Counted from the stretch's first letter, positions 17,715-26,004 are shown. The stretch is 64,000 bases of DNA from JBOCEF01 sp047610385 (GCA_047610385.1 JBLGAC010000003.1:132455-196454); one strand, 5' to 3'. The notes: a model not told the origin generated them from the sequence alone. Program-made: numbers and translations.

Positions 17715-17746
17715 GGGGCCGTGCGCGTGGGCGCACGGCCCCTTTT
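17715..17746 (+). terminator. Intrinsic terminator after DAHP synthase
   Basis: A perfect 12-bp stem, GGGGCCGTGCGC with GCGCACGGCCCC, closes a 4-base loop and is followed by TTTTC. Confidence 0.85.
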
Positions 17747-17768
17747 CTTGCCTGAAGGGGACCGATCC

Positions 17769-18626
17769 ATGACCCATATCATCGTGCTGACCGCCTCGGC
17801 GGGGATCTCGGACGCCCAAGCGGCGCTGCTGTCGGATGCGGCGGGCGCCCCTGCGGCGCGGCTTGACGATCTGGCCGTCGAGGTTCCGGGCGACGAAGGC
17901 GCGCTGGCCCGCGCGCGGGGCGCGCTGGGCAATGGGTTTGATCTGAACCGTGTGCCGATCGCCAACCGCAAAAAGCGGCTGCTGATCGCGGATATGGACA
18001 GCACGATCATCCCGGTCGAATGCATCGACGAGATCGCCGATTTCGCCGGGGTGAAGGAGGAGGTCTCCGCCATCACCGAAGCGGCAATGCGCGGCGAGCT
18101 CGATTTCAACGACGCCCTGAAAGCCCGCGTGGCGCTGCTGAAGGGTCTGCCGGTTAAGGCGTTGCAACAGACCTATGACGAACGCGTGCACCTGAACCCC
18201 GGTGCTCGCGCGCTGGTGCAGACCATGAACCGGGCGGGGGCGCTGACGGCGCTGATCTCCGGCGGGTTCAGCTTTTTCACCGAACGGGTGGCGGCGGCGG
18301 CGGGGTTCCAGGTGAACCAGGCCAACACGTTGCTGGTGGCGAATGGCCGCCTGACCGGCGCGCCGGGGGTGCCCATTCTGGGCCGCGCCGCCAAGCTTGA
18401 GGCGCTGAACCGGCTGGCCGCGCAGCGTGGCATCACCGCCGCGGACGCCATCGCGGTCGGTGACGGGGCCAATGATCTGTCGATGGTTGAGGCGGCGGGC
18501 CTTGGCGTCGCCTATCACGCAAAACCGGCGCTTGAGGCCGGTGCCAAAGCGTCGCTGAAGCATTCGGACCTGACGGCGCTGCTGCATCTGCAAGGCTATC
18601 GCGAGGCTGAAATCGTGCGCGACTGA
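17769..18626 (+). CDS. serB: Phosphoserine phosphatase SerB
   Basis: HAD-superfamily phosphatase completing serine synthesis. In 285 residues the HAD motifs are clear: LLIADMDSTIIPVECIDEIA near residue 75, ALISGGFSFFTERVA near 160 and VGDGANDLSMVEAAGLGVAY near 230. Residues 1-70 form a degenerate ACT-like N-terminal region. ATG 17769 follows GAAGGGG; the frame is open 16 codons upstream but that stretch is the terminator hairpin. Confidence 0.95.
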   Translation: MTHIIVLTASAGISDAQAALLSDAAGAPAARLDDLAVEVPGDEGALARARGALGNGFDLNRVPIANRKKRLLIADMDSTIIPVECIDEIADFAGVKEEVSAITEAAMRGELDFNDALKARVALLKGLPVKALQQTYDERVHLNPGARALVQTMNRAGALTALISGGFSFFTERVAAAAGFQVNQANTLLVANGRLTGAPGVPILGRAAKLEALNRLAAQRGITAADAIAVGDGANDLSMVEAAGLGVAYHAKPALEAGAKASLKHSDLTALLHLQGYREAEIVRD

Positions 18627-18895
18627 TCCACGGTGCGGCCCTTGGGGGGGTTGACCCCCCTTCGGCCCGATCCCGCCCGCAAGGGGCGGAATGCGCCCCA
18701 ATCCACCGTTTGCACGACGTTGGGGGCGGGGCGCGCGCGCCGTCTTGGCGCGCCGGGCGAGAGGGGGCTCGATGCCCCCCGAGCCCGTGTTCGGGCGCAA
18801 TGTTACATCGCGTTCACCCCGGCTTGATTGGACCGGACCGGGGCCGCGACCTAATCTAAAGCCTTATCTTTTGTTTCTATCCGTGAGGTCCGCCC

Positions 18896-19864
18896 ATGCA
18901 TTTGATCCGACGTCCGTCCTGGTTCCTGTCTGAGCGCGAGGCCACGCCGGAATCCGTGTTTCTCAACCGCCGGTCGCTGATCAAAGGCGTCGGTGCGCTG
19001 GCGCTTGGGGCCGCCATGGTGCCGGGCATGGCCGATGCCGCCCCGTCTGAGCAGCCCTGGACGCCCGCACCCCCTGCGCATCCTGCCTACCGCGATGCGG
19101 GCCGCCCGGTGACCGGTGAGAAGATCAACAGCAGCTACAACAATTTCTTCGAATTCGGGTCCTCCAAGGACATTGCCCCGCGCGCGCAGGCGATGAACAT
19201 CGATCCGTGGACCATCAAGATCGACGGCGCCTGCGCCAAACCGCAGAGCGTCGGCCTTGAGGATCTGGTGAAGAAGATGCCGATTGAAGAGCGCGTCTAC
19301 CGCCACCGCTGCGTTGAGGGGTGGTCGATGGTCGTGCCGTGGATCGGCTTTCCGCTTGCCGAACTGGTGAAGCTGGCGGAGCCGACCTCTGACGCGAAAT
19401 ATGTGCGCTTTGAGACGCTGGCCGACAAAGACACCATGCCCGGCCTGCGCCAACGTTGGTATCCGTGGCCCTACACCGAAGGCATCACCATCCAGGAGGC
19501 GCTGAACCCACTGCCGCTGATGGTCGTCGGCGCGTATGGCAAGACGCTGCACAAGCAGTTCGGGGCGCCGATCCGTTTGCATCTGCCGTGGAAATTCGGG
19601 TTCAAATCGCTGAAATCCATCACCCGGATCAGCTTTACCGCTGAGCGCCCGGTGGGGTTCTGGGAGGAGCTTCAGGCCGCTGAATACGGGTTCTGGGCCA
19701 ATGTAAACCCCGACGTGCCCCATGCCCGCTGGTCGCAGGCGACTGAGCGGGTGCTGGGCGGCGACGGCGACAAGATCCCAACCCAGATCTACAACGGCTA
19801 TGGGGCTGAAGTTGCGGATCTTTACAAGGACAAGCTGGATCTGGGCCGCGCGCTCTGGACCTGA
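18896..19864 (+). CDS. msrP: Protein-methionine-sulfoxide reductase catalytic subunit MsrP
   Basis: Periplasmic molybdopterin enzyme that repairs oxidised methionine in envelope proteins. The 322 residues start with a twin-arginine signal (NRRSLIKGVGALALGAAMV, Arg24-Arg25). The sulfite-oxidase fold follows, with the molybdenum-ligating cysteine in RHRCVEGWSMVVPW (about residue 139) and GAPIRLHLPWKFGFKS. Its usual haem partner MsrQ is not encoded next to it; the neighbour downstream is an opposite-strand PACE transporter. Confidence 0.94.
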   Translation: MHLIRRPSWFLSEREATPESVFLNRRSLIKGVGALALGAAMVPGMADAAPSEQPWTPAPPAHPAYRDAGRPVTGEKINSSYNNFFEFGSSKDIAPRAQAMNIDPWTIKIDGACAKPQSVGLEDLVKKMPIEERVYRHRCVEGWSMVVPWIGFPLAELVKLAEPTSDAKYVRFETLADKDTMPGLRQRWYPWPYTEGITIQEALNPLPLMVVGAYGKTLHKQFGAPIRLHLPWKFGFKSLKSITRISFTAERPVGFWEELQAAEYGFWANVNPDVPHARWSQATERVLGGDGDKIPTQIYNGYGAEVADLYKDKLDLGRALWT

Positions 19865-19926
19865 GCGTTCTGGACCCTCGCGTTCTGGGGCGGCGCGGCA
19901 AAGCCTGCGCCGCCCCGGTCCAGTGG

Positions 19927-20373
19927 TCAGCCGCGCCGGATTGGGGCGGTGGACGGGGCCGTTAGCGGCACCGGAAAAACCGCGTCATACGCCCAGTTAA
20001 AGGCGAAGGCGTAGACCACGTAGAACAGCGAAAATGACAGGTCCATCATCATCGCCTGCATCAGGCCGACCGACAGATGCCAGGCGATATAGGGTGCCAG
20101 CACCGTCAACAATCCAAGTTCGAACAGCACCGCGTGAAGCACCCGCAGCATTGGCGTTTTGCGCAGGTGCCCGATGCGGGCAAGCATCGCGCGGTCGAAG
20201 ATCACGTTGTAGGAATAGTTCCAGACGGTCGCGATGGTCGCGCTGACAACGGCGACTGCGCCGATTTCGTCCAACGGCATCCCATAGCCCCAAGCAGCCA
20301 GCGGGATGATGACGAACAGCGCGATGATTTCAAAGCTGACGGCGTGGCGGATGCGGTCTGGCACGGTGCGCAT
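19927..20373 (-). CDS. PACE-family efflux transporter
   Basis: Small inner-membrane protein of 148 residues with four hydrophobic helices arranged as two bacterial transmembrane pair domains: HAVSFEIIALFVIIPLAAW and NYSYNVIFDRAM in the first, HAVLFELGLLTVLAPYIAW and FNWAYDAVFP in the second. The paired NW(D/Y)xxF pattern is typical of the proteobacterial antimicrobial compound efflux family (chlorhexidine/diamine exporters). The inner ATG 20373 removes 14 weak upstream codons. Its substrate is unknown. Confidence 0.87.
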   Translation of the reverse strand: MRTVPDRIRHAVSFEIIALFVIIPLAAWGYGMPLDEIGAVAVVSATIATVWNYSYNVIFDRAMLARIGHLRKTPMLRVLHAVLFELGLLTVLAPYIAWHLSVGLMQAMMMDLSFSLFYVVYAFAFNWAYDAVFPVPLTAPSTAPIRRG

Positions 20374-20495
20374 GGCGTTCCCGATCTGGGTGTTCGGGCC
20401 GCCTCGATGCTGCATCCCGGATGGGGGAGGTCGTCCTCGCTGCGCCGGCTAATACATGATCGCCGCATGGCTGGACAAGGGCTTGGCGATCGCGC

Positions 20496-20523
20496 AAAAA
20501 AAATGCCGAGCACTAGGCTCGGC
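20496..20523 (-). terminator. Strong intrinsic terminator
   Basis: Minus strand: GCCGAGC, loop CTAGT, GCTCGGC, then A and eight T. It is the 3' end of the proposed small RNA, and could also stop transcription from the LysR gene. Confidence 0.85.
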
Positions 20524-20589
20524 AAGTCCAACAGGGAGGTATGCAAGTGCGGTACTGTTGCAACAGAGTGTTGCAGTCCCGCGCTCACT
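20496..20589 (-). ncRNA. Candidate small regulatory RNA (about 94 nt)
   Basis: On the minus strand a promoter-like pair (see 20596-20624) is followed by: a perfect 7-bp hairpin TGCAACA-CTC-TGTTGCA (20559-20575), a mostly unpaired stretch containing the anti-Shine-Dalgarno sequence CCTCCC (20534-20539), and an intrinsic terminator with eight T. This is the architecture of a trans-acting Hfq-type RNA. It lies between the PACE gene and the LysR gene, both transcribed the same way. I do not recognise a named family. The alternative is that the hairpin simply ends the LysR mRNA. Confidence 0.55.
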
Positions 20590-20595
20590 AGTGAT

Positions 20596-20624
20596 GATAT
20601 AGGGACACCCTTGGCGTTGAGCAA
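20596..20624 (-). promoter_or_regulatory. Possible sigma-70 promoter of the small RNA
   Basis: Minus strand TTGCTC (20624-20619), 17-base spacer, TATATC (20601-20596). The match to consensus is moderate, but the spacing is ideal and transcription would start near 20589. Confidence 0.45.
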
Positions 20625-20694
20625 GTGCAACAAAGGTCTTAATCTGCAACTCGGCCATGCGCGGGATGCATGGCGCGTCGTGGGGGCTTTGTCG

Positions 20695-21585
20695 TCAGCC
20701 AGTGAGGATGCCATCAAGCTCCAGTTCCTTGAGCATGAAGTCCCGAAACACCGCGACGCGTTTGGAACGGCGAAGCTCCGTCGGGTAGACAAAATAGACT
20801 GTCGTCGGCTCAGATTTCAGCTCCGGCAGCACATGCACCAGATCTTCGCAATTGCGGGTCAGATAGTCAGGCAGCGCGCAGACGCCGAGGCCAGAGCGCG
20901 CGGCCTCAAACAGCCCGAAATATGTGTTCACCGTCATCTTCGCCGATCTGTGCGCGGCGTAGAACGGCGCAACCCAGTCCTGCCCGGCGGAAACCTGGGG
21001 GAAATCGGGGCTGAACGCCACCAGGCGATGGCGGTGCAAGTCTTCTTCGGTCTCAGGCGCGCCGTGCCTGGCGACATAATCGCGTGACGCGTAGAACCGG
21101 AAGTTGATCGAGAACAGCCGCCGCCGGATCAGATCGGCCTGCGAGGGTTCTTTCAGCCGGATCGCCACATCCGCTTCGCGCATCGGCAGGTCCAGCACGC
21201 TTTCGGTCAGGATCAGGTGGAAATCCAGCTGCGGATAGGTCTCAAACAGGCGTTGCAGCTTGGGTGCCAGCCACATGGCGCCGAATCCCATGGTGGTGGT
21301 GACGCGCAATTCACCGTCCACGTCGTCACGCACGTCCCTGATGCGTGCTGATGCGCCGTCAAGCTGCTGCATCATCGACTTGGTGGCGTCGAACAGGATC
21401 TCCCCCTGCTCAGTCAGCAGCAGACCGCGGGCGTGGCGGTGAAACAAGGTGGCCTTGATGTCTTCTTCCAGGCCGCGGATCTGGCGACTGACGGCCGATT
21501 GGCTCAGGTGCAGTGTCTCGCCCGCATGGGTTAGACTGCCCGCATCTGCGACCGCGTGAAACACGCGCAGCTTGTCCCAATCCAT
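20695..21585 (-). CDS. LysR-family transcriptional regulator
   Basis: 296 residues. Winged-helix DNA-binding domain at the N-terminus (FHAVADAGSLTHAGETLHLSQSAVSRQ split over residues 10-37, then IRGLEEDIKATLFHRH), and a periplasmic-binding-like effector domain from about residue 90. AAAGGACCG upstream supports the ATG. In several Rhodobacter-group genomes a close relative sits near the thioredoxin reductase gene; that gene is not in this window. Target unknown. Confidence 0.9.
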   Translation of the reverse strand: MDWDKLRVFHAVADAGSLTHAGETLHLSQSAVSRQIRGLEEDIKATLFHRHARGLLLTEQGEILFDATKSMMQQLDGASARIRDVRDDVDGELRVTTTMGFGAMWLAPKLQRLFETYPQLDFHLILTESVLDLPMREADVAIRLKEPSQADLIRRRLFSINFRFYASRDYVARHGAPETEEDLHRHRLVAFSPDFPQVSAGQDWVAPFYAAHRSAKMTVNTYFGLFEAARSGLGVCALPDYLTRNCEDLVHVLPELKSEPTTVYFVYPTELRRSKRVAVFRDFMLKELELDGILTG

Positions 21586-21750
21586 GGGTTCGGTCCTTTG
21601 TCTTCAGGCACGCTGGTCGGCGCGCGGGGGGATGGACCGCGAAGCGGCATGGATGGGCGCAGCGGCAGGGCGCGTCGGGCGTCGCAGCTTTTGCATTTGC
21701 AGTATAAGATGGGGATAAGTTTGGACGCGGTAAAGGCGGAGCACAGTTTC

Positions 21751-22665
21751 ATGACGTCACGAAAGCTGGTTCAAGGGCGATTCGCCGCGGCTGCGCGGGT
21801 GGGCGCGGCCCTTTTGGCGCGTCTGGCGTTGCCGGTGCTGCTGGTGCTTTTGCTGGCACCGGCGGCGCGGGCGCTCGATCTGGGGGGTGGATATTTCGGG
21901 ATCGGCGACGCCAAAGGCATGCGCGTCGAAATCGACAAGGGCGCTGAGGGGCAGGACACCGCCGGCCGGTTCATCGACAGCAACGCGCTGGCGGCCGAAT
22001 TTGGCGGCGGCTGGGTCGGGACTGGCATTGAGGCAATGCTGCGCTTTCCCCGCCGCGCAGTGTTCATCCGCATCACTGAGGCACCATCAGGCATCTTTCT
22101 GATTGCGCTGCCGTTCGACGACGAAGGCACCCCGATTGCTGAACAGTCGCGCCGCATGGTGTTCCTGCGCGACGGCGTGCGCCCGCCTGAACAGCCTGAG
22201 CTGTATCAGTCAGAACCTGACCGTGCCGACCGGGTGGTGGACCCGGATGTGTTTCTGGCCAGCTATGGGTTCTGGTCGCCGGATGGCGTGTCGCGCGGCT
22301 TTGCAGCCATCGGCGCGCGGTATCGCACGTTGATCCGGCTGTTTCCCATGGTCCATGCGGACGTGCTGTGGAAACTGTGTCAGGCGGGGGGCAAGCTTGC
22401 CTCCACCCAGCGGGGCGAGGCGCTGCGCGGGCAGGGGGTCGACTGTGCGGACATCCTGTCCACGGTGGACCGTCTGCAGCGCGTCGGGCGTTTCGGTGCC
22501 TGGAAGGCAGCAGCGGATGCCAATGCCGCGCAGCTGATGGTTACCACCCAGTGCGCGCGCGGCTATATCGTCAAGCAAAGCGTGTGCGGCCCGGCGTCGA
22601 AACAGGCAGCCGCGGCGGCGGTGTCCATGCAAACCGTGGCGGGGGCCATCGCGTCCTTCCGCTAA
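21751..22665 (+). CDS. Exported protein of unknown function
   Basis: 304 residues. A basic N-terminus and the hydrophobic run LALPVLLVLLLAPAARA give a classic Sec signal peptide cleaved near residue 40. The mature protein has no domain I can name. It contains aromatic and charged segments (FPRRAVFIRITEAPSGIFLIAL, FLASYGFWSPDGVSRGFAAIG in shorter pieces) and four cysteines towards the C-terminus, in CQAGGK, GVDCADI, TQCARGY and SVCGPAS. It is probably periplasmic. The open frame upstream overlaps the divergent LysR promoter, so I chose ATG 21751. Confidence 0.7.
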   Translation: MTSRKLVQGRFAAAARVGAALLARLALPVLLVLLLAPAARALDLGGGYFGIGDAKGMRVEIDKGAEGQDTAGRFIDSNALAAEFGGGWVGTGIEAMLRFPRRAVFIRITEAPSGIFLIALPFDDEGTPIAEQSRRMVFLRDGVRPPEQPELYQSEPDRADRVVDPDVFLASYGFWSPDGVSRGFAAIGARYRTLIRLFPMVHADVLWKLCQAGGKLASTQRGEALRGQGVDCADILSTVDRLQRVGRFGAWKAAADANAAQLMVTTQCARGYIVKQSVCGPASKQAAAAAVSMQTVAGAIASFR

Positions 22666-22725
22666 GGCGCGGCGTGCAGCGCGGGCCAACCCGGCAAAGT
22701 CAGAAGGCTTGGCCCGCGCGATCGT

Positions 22726-23514
22726 TCAGGCGGCGTAATCGGGTTCCTCAGCATCAAGGGTCCGGCGGATGGCCAGCAGATGCATCCGCCCTGCCTCAGC
22801 GTCGGTTTCGCGCATCTGTGCGACCGAGGCGGCGGCGATTTCTGGCGACACCGGGTTGACCGGGCGCCCGGTTGCCATGGCGATGCACTGCACCTGTGCC
22901 GCGCGTTCCAGGAAATAAAGGTCGTCCCACGCCTCGGCGATGGTCGGGGCCAGCACCATGACGCCGTGGTGCTTCATGAAGATGATGTCGGCATCCCCAC
23001 AAGCCGCTGCGATGCGCGCGCCTTCGCTTTCGTCCAGCGCGAGGCCGTTGTAATCGCGGTCATAGGCAGTGCGGCCATAGAATTTCAACGCCGACTGCCC
23101 GGCAAAGATCAGCGGTTCCTCGTCGGACATGGTCAGCGCGGTCGCATAGGGCATGTGGGTGTGAAACGCGGCGCGGGCGCGTGGGACCAGCTTGTGGATC
23201 TGCGCGTGGATGAAAAAGGCGGTGGCTTCAGGTTCGCCATCGCCTTGCAACACGTTGCCGTTGAAATCGCAGATCAGCAGCTTGGACGCGGTCATTTCGC
23301 GGAACGCATAGCCATAGGGATTGACGATGAACAGGTCATCATGCCCCGGAACCATGGCTGAGAAATGGTTGTCGATGCCTTCCTCAAACCCGTTGCGCGC
23401 GGCCATGCGGAAACACGCAGCGAGGTCTTCTTTCGCCGCGCGCACCTCAGGGGCATCAAGATCGGAGAGATTGTCGCCCGACCGGGCGGCGGCGGGGGTG
23501 AAGGTGTGGGCCAT
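22726..23514 (-). CDS. Class II aldolase/adducin family protein
   Basis: 262 residues of the zinc-dependent class II aldolase/epimerase fold. Zinc histidines are in FHTHMPYATAL (about residue 114) and KHHGVMVLAP (about residue 178); FEEGIDNHFSAMVPG near residue 45 is the other conserved loop. The substrate is unknown. It sits 14 bases after the amidohydrolase gene at 23529 in the same direction, so the two likely form one operon. AAAGGATCCCCC precedes the chosen ATG. A paralogue of the same superfamily lies at 51267. Confidence 0.88.
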   Translation of the reverse strand: MAHTFTPAAARSGDNLSDLDAPEVRAAKEDLAACFRMAARNGFEEGIDNHFSAMVPGHDDLFIVNPYGYAFREMTASKLLICDFNGNVLQGDGEPEATAFFIHAQIHKLVPRARAAFHTHMPYATALTMSDEEPLIFAGQSALKFYGRTAYDRDYNGLALDESEGARIAAACGDADIIFMKHHGVMVLAPTIAEAWDDLYFLERAAQVQCIAMATGRPVNPVSPEIAAASVAQMRETDAEAGRMHLLAIRRTLDAEEPDYAA

Positions 23515-23528
23515 GGGGGATCCTTTCC

Positions 23529-24575
23529 TCAGATCGCGATCTTGTAGACGCGCCCAGCGGTGCCGCTGAACAGCGCGGTTTTCTCGTCCGCCGATGCGCC
23601 CGATGCGATGCGCTTCAGCGCGTTCCACAGCGTGGCGTAATCGCATGACCCCAGATCGACGGGGAAATTGCTTTCGAACATGCAGCGGTCAACGCCGAAC
23701 GCCTCAATGCAGGTGTCCACATAGGGGCGCCATGCGGCGGCCAGCGCCTCAGAGCCAAGGCGCGGCTCGCTCAGGAACCCTGGCAGGTTGCAAAACGGCA
23801 TGGCAAGGCCGCCGAGCTTGACGGTCACGTTCTCGCAGGCTGCCAGATCGCGGATTGCGGCCTGCCAAATCGGGAACCGCTCCTCCAACCGTCCTTCGTA
23901 GGCGCCGATGTTCAAGGGCGTGCCCACATGGTCAAGGATGATCGACGTGTCGGGGAAAGCCCGCGCCAGATCGGTCACATCGGGGATCTGCGGCTCCAGC
24001 ATCCATGCATCAAAGCTGAGGCCAAGCCGCCCCATATGCGCAAAGCCTGCACGGAACTGATCCGACGCCAGCGTTCCCGCCGTGGCGCGCCCACCAAGGG
24101 GGCCAAGCACCGCGGGGTCGGCATCATAAGGCGCCGCATGACGGATGCCGCGGAACCGGTCGGGGGCATGGGTGACATGGGCCTCAAGCGCCGCGCCCGC
24201 TGCATCGCCTGCCATCAGATCGACGCGCCCGACAATGCCGGCAGCCACGCGCGTGGGACCATAAAGGCCGCTGGCGGACATGGCGGCGATGCCGTTGACG
24301 AACTCGGTCTCGCCCAGCGGTTTTTCAGCCTCGGGGCCGTCGGCGCGATACATGGCGCGGCATTCGACGAACACGGTGGCGCGGATGTTGTGGCCCGAAT
24401 TCAGATCGCGCATCAGCTCATCGAGCATATAGCGCGATGACATGGCGATCACCTTGTCAAAGCCATGCACGGGCGGCGTCTGCGACAGGGGGCGCCGGTC
24501 CCACAGATGGTGGTGGGGGTCGATGATCGGCAGGTCAGGCTCGATGATGGCTTCGCGCGGGGCGGGGGTGGTCAT
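23529..24575 (-). CDS. Amidohydrolase family protein (PDC lactonase-like)
   Basis: 348-residue TIM-barrel hydrolase of the amidohydrolase 2 family. Metal-binding DPHHHLWD is at residue 18, followed by ATVFVECRAMY, SIILDHVGTPLN and a closing GVDRCMFESNFPVD with the catalytic-type Asp region. Relatives hydrolyse lactones such as 2-pyrone-4,6-dicarboxylate or fuconolactone. GGGAGAGACC precedes the ATG. With the class II aldolase downstream it could hydrolyse a lactone whose product is then cleaved; this is inference from order alone. Confidence 0.88.
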   Translation of the reverse strand: MTTPAPREAIIEPDLPIIDPHHHLWDRRPLSQTPPVHGFDKVIAMSSRYMLDELMRDLNSGHNIRATVFVECRAMYRADGPEAEKPLGETEFVNGIAAMSASGLYGPTRVAAGIVGRVDLMAGDAAGAALEAHVTHAPDRFRGIRHAAPYDADPAVLGPLGGRATAGTLASDQFRAGFAHMGRLGLSFDAWMLEPQIPDVTDLARAFPDTSIILDHVGTPLNIGAYEGRLEERFPIWQAAIRDLAACENVTVKLGGLAMPFCNLPGFLSEPRLGSEALAAAWRPYVDTCIEAFGVDRCMFESNFPVDLGSCDYATLWNALKRIASGASADEKTALFSGTAGRVYKIAI

Positions 24576-24676
24576 GTGGCGGTCTCTCCCTGATCGCGGC
24601 GTGCTGCGCGCCGCTTTGCGCCAGCATAGGCGCGGGAGCGCCGATTGCGAAAGGCCGTTTCACGGACGACCCACGC

Positions 24677-24702
24677 AAAAGGGCGAGGTTGCCCCCGCCC
24701 TT
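24677..24702 (-). terminator. Intrinsic terminator after ferredoxin-NADP reductase
   Basis: Minus strand AAGGGCG pairs with CGCCCTT around a 10-base loop and continues into TTTTGC. It lies about 50 bases after the stop of the gene at 24754. Confidence 0.65.
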
Positions 24703-24753
24703 CGATGATCACACCAGTTTTTGCCCCACGCCAGCGATGCCCTGCGGCAGCAG

Positions 24754-25593
24754 TCAGCCGACGAAGGCGCGTTCCACCACGAACTGGCCGGGTTTTGCGT
24801 TGGACCCTTCCGTCAGGCCCGCCTTTTCCAGCGCCGCCTTGGTGTCTTTCAGCATCTCCATCGATCCGCAGATCATGCCGCGGTCAACTTCGGGATCGAG
24901 GGGGGGCAGGCCGAGCTGTTCGAACACCGAGCCGCTTTCCATCAAATTGGTGATCCGGCCCTGACGCGGGAAGGACGGATCGCGGGTGACGGTGTTGAAC
25001 AGCGTCAGCTTGGCCGTCGCGTCCTCGCCAAGAAATTCATGGGCTTTGACCGCGGCCACCAGATCCTCACCATATTTCAGCTCGGCGATTTCACGGCAGG
25101 TGTGGGTCAGGATCACCTGATCGAATTTCTCATAGACCTCAGGATCGCGGATCAACGACGCGAACGGCGCGATCCCGGTCCCGGTGGAGAACATCCAAAG
25201 ACGTTTGCCGGGCAGCAGCGCATCCACCACCAGCGTGCCGGTGGGTTTTTTGCGCATCCAGACCTTGTCGCCGGGCCTGATCTTTTGCAGCTCTGAGGTC
25301 AGCGGACCATCGGGCACCTTGATCGAATAAAACTCAACCGTGTCGTCCCAGCTGGGCGAGGCGATGGAATAGGCGCGCCACACCGGTTTGGCCCCCGGCA
25401 GCCCGATCATCACAAATTCGCCCGACCGGAAGCGGAACGCTGGCGGCCGCGTGATGCGGAACCGGAACAGATGGTCGGTGTAGTGCTCGACCTCCAGCAC
25501 GTGCTCGGCGAAGACGCCTTTGGGCAGCTCTGCCGCGATTGCGCCTGCCGCTGTGTCGGCGGCGATCTTGGTCTGGTTGATCATCTCGTTCAT
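24754..25593 (-). CDS. fpr: Ferredoxin/flavodoxin-NADP reductase
   Basis: FAD enzyme moving electrons between NADPH and ferredoxin or flavodoxin. In 279 residues: FAD-binding RAYSIASP near residue 72, the pyridine-nucleotide motif FSTGTGIAPFASLIRD near 135, an ILTHTCREIAEL segment and a C-terminal FVVERAFVG, which fits the bacterial subclass with an aromatic or short tail near the flavin. Upstream GGAGCGGATG is a possible ribosome site; ATG at the fourth codon is an alternative. Confidence 0.93.
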   Translation of the reverse strand: MNEMINQTKIAADTAAGAIAAELPKGVFAEHVLEVEHYTDHLFRFRITRPPAFRFRSGEFVMIGLPGAKPVWRAYSIASPSWDDTVEFYSIKVPDGPLTSELQKIRPGDKVWMRKKPTGTLVVDALLPGKRLWMFSTGTGIAPFASLIRDPEVYEKFDQVILTHTCREIAELKYGEDLVAAVKAHEFLGEDATAKLTLFNTVTRDPSFPRQGRITNLMESGSVFEQLGLPPLDPEVDRGMICGSMEMLKDTKAALEKAGLTEGSNAKPGQFVVERAFVG

Positions 25594-25810
25594 CCGTCAT
25601 CCGCTCCGTATCAGCAACATCGATAGCAGGCGCCCGGGTGCCGGGGCCATGAGGGCATGCGTCGCGCTGCACATGGCCCCCCCGCGCCGCGCCGTCAAAC
25701 CCGCGCGGCGCAGATGCGGCCGATTTTCGCCAAGCGTGTGGGTGCGCGGGGCAGGTGTTCGGGGCGATGGGCGGGCGGCGGAACAGCGTCCACACCGCCC
25801 AAACGCAAAC

Positions 25811-25841
25811 CGCCCACCGGGGGGGAGGGTCCCGGTGGGCG
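25811..25841 (-). terminator. Intrinsic terminator of rpoH
   Basis: An 11-bp perfect stem, CGCCCACCGGG with CCCGGTGGGCG, is followed on the minus strand by GTTTGCGTTT. It lies beyond the repeat array, so the array is inside the rpoH transcript. Confidence 0.65.
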
Positions 25842-25867
25842 TCAGGTCAGCGTCGAAGCGGGCGGTT

Positions 25868-26004
25868 CACAAAGTCGCGGCAAGCGCTTCTGCTTACATA
25901 GTCGCGTCAAGCGCGCTTCTGCTTACATAGTCGCGGCAAGCGCGCTCCGGCTTACATAGTCGCGGCAAGCGCTCCGGCTTACATAGTCGCGGCAAGCGCT
26001 CCGG
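25868..26004 (-). repeat. Tandem array of the rpoH 3' end including the stop codon
   Basis: Five units of 25-29 bases. The first (25978-26004) is the end of the rpoH gene itself. The next (25951-25977) is identical and in frame, encoding AGALAATM-TAA again. Two 29-base units have an extra CG pair in the middle. The outermost, partial unit reads AEALAATL-TGA. Every unit ends in a stop codon. The array is between the gene and its terminator. Confidence 0.9.

Noticed and set aside
20449..20658. 69-codon minus-strand frame over the small RNA candidate
   Set aside because: It runs straight through the strong terminator hairpin and has no ribosome site; the structures explain the region better.
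25868..26004. CRISPR array
   Set aside because: Units are contiguous without spacers and copy the rpoH end.
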